From the IMG/VR virus record IMGVR_UViG_3300045747_000080, positions 1 through 41,047 of that record: a DNA stretch of 41,047 nt; one strand, written 5' to 3'. The notes under the pieces are model-generated. The model searched no databases. It saw nothing but the letters and a program-made list of their open reading frames with translations, and had not been told where the DNA came from. Position 1 is the first letter of the stretch, and each line of letters starts with the position of its first letter. The position numbers and the translations under genes are program-made. Positions 38,910 through 41,047 of this stretch are shown here, one piece after another. This DNA comes from a virus.

Positions 38910-39094
38910 CCAACTGTCTCGGAGTCTGGACCAAGGTAAACTTCGGTCGTGTCCTTCACCCCCAGTGCTGCGGATGCCAGCGCAAAGCACCATTAAGTGA
39001 AGCAAAGCAGGGTGAGTTGCCGCCCGATTTCGTGGATGATATGTGTCCGAACAAGATAGCTAGGCCACCAATGCTACCCATTTCGACGCTGTAA
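38906..39094 (+). CDS. Small Cys-containing protein (62 aa)
   Basis: The ATG at 38906 overlaps the stop before it. The product includes HPQCCGCQRKAPLSEAKQGE and PDFVDDMCPNK; the CCxC and C could bind zinc. It ends the rightward early series and overlaps the 3' end of the opposing regulator gene by 21 bases. Confidence 0.58.
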   Translation: MTNCLGVWTKVNFGRVLHPQCCGCQRKAPLSEAKQGELPPDFVDDMCPNKIARPPMLPISTL

Positions 39095-39283
39095 CACTCT
39101 ACGTTCAGTGGTAACAGGCAGTATCATTCGGCGGCGTTTCTCGTTGTTTTCCAGTGTGATCCGTATCCCAAGCCCCATATTGCCGTCTCCAATTTCCCTG
39201 GCATGTCGGGCATGTCGGGCACTAAGCCTTATCGAGAACTGGTCCATCGAATCAATTCGATAGCGTAATCTTTCATCTTTCAT
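39074..39283 (-). CDS. Ribbon-helix-helix-like regulator (69 aa)
   Basis: The product resembles CopG/Arc-type regulators: YRIDSMDQFSIRLSARHARH, then AREIGDGNMGLGIRITLENN. The strand QFSIRLS is followed by two helices with the GNMGLGIR turn. A perfect ribosome site AAAGGAG stands 7 bases before the ATG and lies inside an inverted repeat (39287-39305). It is transcribed away from the island at 39393-40385 and against the early genes, so it is a candidate repressor of both. Confidence 0.75.
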   Translation of the reverse strand: MKDERLRYRIDSMDQFSIRLSARHARHAREIGDGNMGLGIRITLENNEKRRRMILPVTTERRVLQRRNG

Positions 39284-39286
39284 GAT

Positions 39287-39305
39287 AGTCTCCTTTCGTG
39301 AGACT
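39287..39305 (-). promoter_or_regulatory. Inverted repeat covering the regulator's ribosome site
   Basis: AGTCTC (39287-39292) and GAGACT (39300-39305) form a perfect 6-base repeat with a 7-base loop. In the minus-strand mRNA the GGAG of the ribosome site is in the stem. It could be an operator bound by the RHH protein or an RNA hairpin that limits its translation. Confidence 0.5.
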
Positions 39306-39308
39306 TAC

Positions 39309-39336
39309 TTGTATCACGATGGTGTGAAATTATCAG
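39309..39336 (+). promoter_or_regulatory. Predicted promoter for rightward island
   Basis: TTGTAT (39309-39314), a 16-base spacer and TATCAG (39331-39336) precede the structured leader. The expected start near 39342 coincides with the first base of the leader stem. The match to consensus is moderate. Confidence 0.4.
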
Positions 39337-39340
39337 TACG

Positions 39341-39378
39341 GGAGCGCACACTGTGTGTGCAGTCGTTTTGACTGCTCC
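39341..39378 (+). promoter_or_regulatory. Structured 5' leader (nested hairpins)
   Basis: GGAGC (39341-39345) pairs with GCTCC (39374-39378), and AGTC (39361-39364) with GACT (39370-39373). Inserted between them is a hairpin GCACAC-TGT-GTGTGC (39346-39360). The ribosome site AAGGA and ATG of the 39393 gene follow within 15 bases. It may protect the mRNA end or control translation. Confidence 0.5.
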
Positions 39379-39392
39379 TTAAGGACATCATC

Positions 39393-40085
39393 ATGGCTGA
39401 TCTCGTAACTGGCACCGTCACGGGCCAACTGGACATTTCCGAACTTGTACGCGATAACTCTGACGTTCGGCGCGAACAAGCGGAAATAGGCGCGAACATT
39501 CGCCGCGAAACCGCAAAAGAAGCAAGCGATTTGCTGGACGGTGTAAAAACCGCTGGCTGGGCAAATTCTGACCGCACTGGCACTGAAGCTGATCGGGTCG
39601 TGGCTCAGGACACCGCCTATTTCATTGCTGCTCAAAGCCAGAACTTCAGCAATGCAACCGCCCTGGCTGCACTGAAGGCTGGCACCGACATGCAATTTGC
39701 CAACACCCTGGCTGCGGTCAACGCATCGGCTCAGGCTGGTCAAGCTGCAACTGCTCTCGAAGGTGCAAAAAACGCTGCTGCTGCTGCCCTTGGTCAAGCT
39801 CTAATCAGCCAAGCCATTGTCAATGACGGTAGCGCCACCCGTGCCCTGTTGAACACTTTGAAGATGGAAGAACTGAACCGCACTCTTGCAGAGCGTCAGG
39901 CTGAGATCATTGAACAACGTGGCGACTCGCGTCATTACAAAGACAATTTGACGAATCTACAAGCCAACACACTGTCTTCGCAGATCAATGCTCTGCACAG
40001 CCAGTTTCAGGCTGCTACCCAAAAGACTGTGAACTTTGGTACGATGGGTGCTTCTACCACTGCTTCTACAAACAACGTGGCATAA
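39393..40085 (+). CDS. Alanine-rich helical protein, possible virion protein (230 aa)
   Basis: The product begins MADLVTGTVTGQLDISELVR and is rich in Ala, Asn and Gln through residues 60-190 (ATALAALKAGTDMQFANTLA). It has a helical repeat-like stretch near 150-170 (RTLAERQAEIIEQRGDSRHY) and a Thr/Ser-rich end (NFGTMGASTTASTNNVA). It has no membrane segment. Composition suits a long fibre-like virion protein. It has its own promoter and opposite strand to all other structural genes. No family can be named with confidence. Confidence 0.65.
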   Translation: MADLVTGTVTGQLDISELVRDNSDVRREQAEIGANIRRETAKEASDLLDGVKTAGWANSDRTGTEADRVVAQDTAYFIAAQSQNFSNATALAALKAGTDMQFANTLAAVNASAQAGQAATALEGAKNAAAAALGQALISQAIVNDGSATRALLNTLKMEELNRTLAERQAEIIEQRGDSRHYKDNLTNLQANTLSSQINALHSQFQAATQKTVNFGTMGASTTASTNNVA

Positions 40086-40089
40086 AATC

Positions 40090-40158
40090 ATGTTGCCTAG
40101 CATCATTGTTTGGATGTGCTGGGCAATTTCTTTATGGTTGAAAAGGAGACACAAATGA
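40090..40158 (+). CDS. Possible 22-residue membrane peptide
   Basis: The frame encodes MLPSIIVWMCWAISLWLKRR plus HK, a hydrophobic segment with a basic end. Its TGA overlaps the next ATG (ATGA) and its own coding part carries the ribosome site AAAAGGAG of that gene. The start has only a weak ribosome site. It could be a coupling leader or a small membrane peptide. Confidence 0.4.
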   Translation: MLPSIIVWMCWAISLWLKRRHK

Positions 40159-40385
40159 CACTCACTGAACAAGCTACACACGATGCACAAGCCGTTGTAG
40201 ACGCACAGAATTTTCTCACCCAGGTAACAGCACAAGCAGCAGCCAGCGCACAGAGACTGGCTACGATGCAGCCCTCTGTTGCTCTGTTGGATGAAATCCT
40301 GAATACTGCATCGACCCTTGACCCCGCAGTATCTGCCGTTATCAATGGGTCACTGGCGCAGCTTAAAGCCCTGCTGAACGTCTAG
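40155..40385 (+). CDS. Alanine-rich helical protein (76 aa)
   Basis: The ATG at 40155 has AAAAGGAG 8 bases before it. The product is all-helical and Ala/Gln-rich (HDAQAVVDAQNFLTQVTAQA, ASTLDPAVSAVINGSLAQLK). It forms a two-gene unit with the 39393 gene and ends one base from the converging holin gene. No family is recognised. Confidence 0.68.
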   Translation: MTLTEQATHDAQAVVDAQNFLTQVTAQAAASAQRLATMQPSVALLDEILNTASTLDPAVSAVINGSLAQLKALLNV

Positions 40386-40386
40386 G

Positions 40387-40983
40387 CTACAGCTTGAGTT
40401 TGGTCGTGGCTGTTCCCACGGCTTTGGCAAGGTCTGAACTGACTTGGCGGGACCCGGGCGACGATCCGAAGAAGAACGAGTTGGCTTGCGATGAGTTCGA
40501 CATAAGCCACTGCACCACGGCACCCACAACGGAGCCCACCATAGCTGCGATCCCAGGGTCCACACCTTTCATTGAGCCGCCGGTAAGCACCATAAAGCAC
40601 CCGTACAAAATCGCAAAGATGCAGGCGTATGAGGCGACGTTAATTAGATACCCGAGGTACAAAATTCCGTCTGTGTGTGCGTTGAACCTACGTGCATCCT
40701 GCGTATCAGCAAGTACCGCAGCATCGCTGGCAGCGTCGATCTTTTTGTCTTCAGTGTCCAACTCACGAAATCGGATTTTCAAATCTGCATCAATTTTCTT
40801 GATAGCAGTAATTTGCTCTGGTGTAGCGCCCTTGATCGCCGCATCGATGCCATCAGGAGTTGCTGGCACAGGGACACCAAACACGTCACCCAAGGCAGAC
40901 GCTGCCGCCAGAATAGCGCCGGGTACATTGCCGGTGACAGCCGCTCCGATCACAGGTAGTACTTTTTTCCAATCAAAGTCCAT
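40387..40983 (-). CDS. Holin of the gene-transfer-agent three-segment family
   Basis: The 198-residue product follows the GTA_holin_3TM pattern: a hydrophobic N-terminus (VLPVIGAAVTGNVPGAILAA), then ATPEQITAIKKIDADLKIRF with a charged middle, two membrane segments (ILYLGYLINVASYACIFAIL and GIAAMVGSVVGAVVQWLM) and the C-terminal FFFGSSPGSRQV. Such holins let the endolysin reach the cell wall. Its ATG overlaps the stop of the 58-residue gene of the lysis operon (TAATG). It is last in the leftward late operon and faces the rightward island. Confidence 0.85.
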   Translation of the reverse strand: MDFDWKKVLPVIGAAVTGNVPGAILAAASALGDVFGVPVPATPDGIDAAIKGATPEQITAIKKIDADLKIRFRELDTEDKKIDAASDAAVLADTQDARRFNAHTDGILYLGYLINVASYACIFAILYGCFMVLTGGSMKGVDPGIAAMVGSVVGAVVQWLMSNSSQANSFFFGSSPGSRQVSSDLAKAVGTATTKLKL

Positions 40984-41047
40984 TACTTATCTCCAGGTTT
41001 GTAGTCAGCCGGGTTGATCGTATCTGCCCACGCTTGTTCGTGAGCCT
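40866..41047. repeat. Terminal direct repeat, right copy
   Basis: This is the second copy of bases 1-182 (two mismatches at 40893 and 40920). It carries the N-terminus of the holin gene and the C-terminus of the upstream 58-residue gene, showing that the window wraps around. Confidence 0.93.
40983..41047 (-). CDS. 58-residue lysis-cluster protein, partial second copy
   Basis: This is the C-terminal part of the gene complete at 118-294, cut by the window end. Its TAA overlaps the holin ATG. It differs in no base from the first copy in the shared part. Confidence 0.8.
   Translation of the reverse strand, partial: AHEQAWADTINPADYKPGDK

Overview
The window is an essentially complete genome of a tailed phage with P22-type head assembly (podovirus-like). 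Positions 1-182 recur at 40866-41047 with two mismatches, so the contig closes into a circle of 40,865 bp. Terminase, portal, scaffold, coat, tail adaptor (gp4-like), DNA-stabilisation protein (gp10-like), ejection proteins and tailspike follow the order of the P22 cluster. Moderate GC, Shine-Dalgarno sites and NinB, NinG, Bet, O-like and P-like proteins point to a Gram-negative, probably proteobacterial host. The species cannot be told from the sequence. I found no integrase, phage RNA polymerase, tRNA or CRISPR array.

Layout. A divergent control region at 30085-30209 splits the genome. Leftward from it run a small Cro-like regulator, a frameshifted cysteine-motif protein, a fusion of a GNAT-like domain and a DNA methylase, an HTH protein, the replication genes (O-like initiator carrying an iteron cluster, P-like loader), ninG, ninB, a GroES-like co-chaperonin, and then packaging, head, tail, ejection, tailspike and lysis genes. 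These continue through position 1 and around the circle to the holin at 40387-40983. Rightward run the early genes: Bet annealing protein, YqaJ-type exonuclease, a cytosine-C5 methyltransferase, many small unknown genes and two HNH endonucleases. Most are linked by 4-base ATGA stop/start overlaps. A separate island at 39074-40385 has a ribbon-helix-helix-like regulator facing two alanine-rich proteins of unknown function.

Regulation. The divergent region carries three copies of GCCA-N4-TGGC, a separate TTAGAGT-N4-ACTCTAA palindrome and two overlapping promoters. Three other promoters (9442-9450, 27401-27430, 39309-39336) are each predicted to start transcription within a few bases of a strongly base-paired leader. 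Two of these leaders have interleaved arms in the order A-B-A'-B', as in a pseudoknot. The leader at 9324-9431 also encloses a GAAA-capped hairpin. Its transcript would be closed by a rho-independent terminator at 9059-9102, just before a second promoter that drives the cupin, ejection, tail and lysis genes.

Possible novelty lies in these leaders, in the methylase/cysteine-motif cassette, in a methyltransferase whose C-terminus is readable in two frames, in an HNH enzyme fused to the first residues of another phage protein, and in many genes under 60 codons. Functions are read from motifs and gene order only; no database search was possible.
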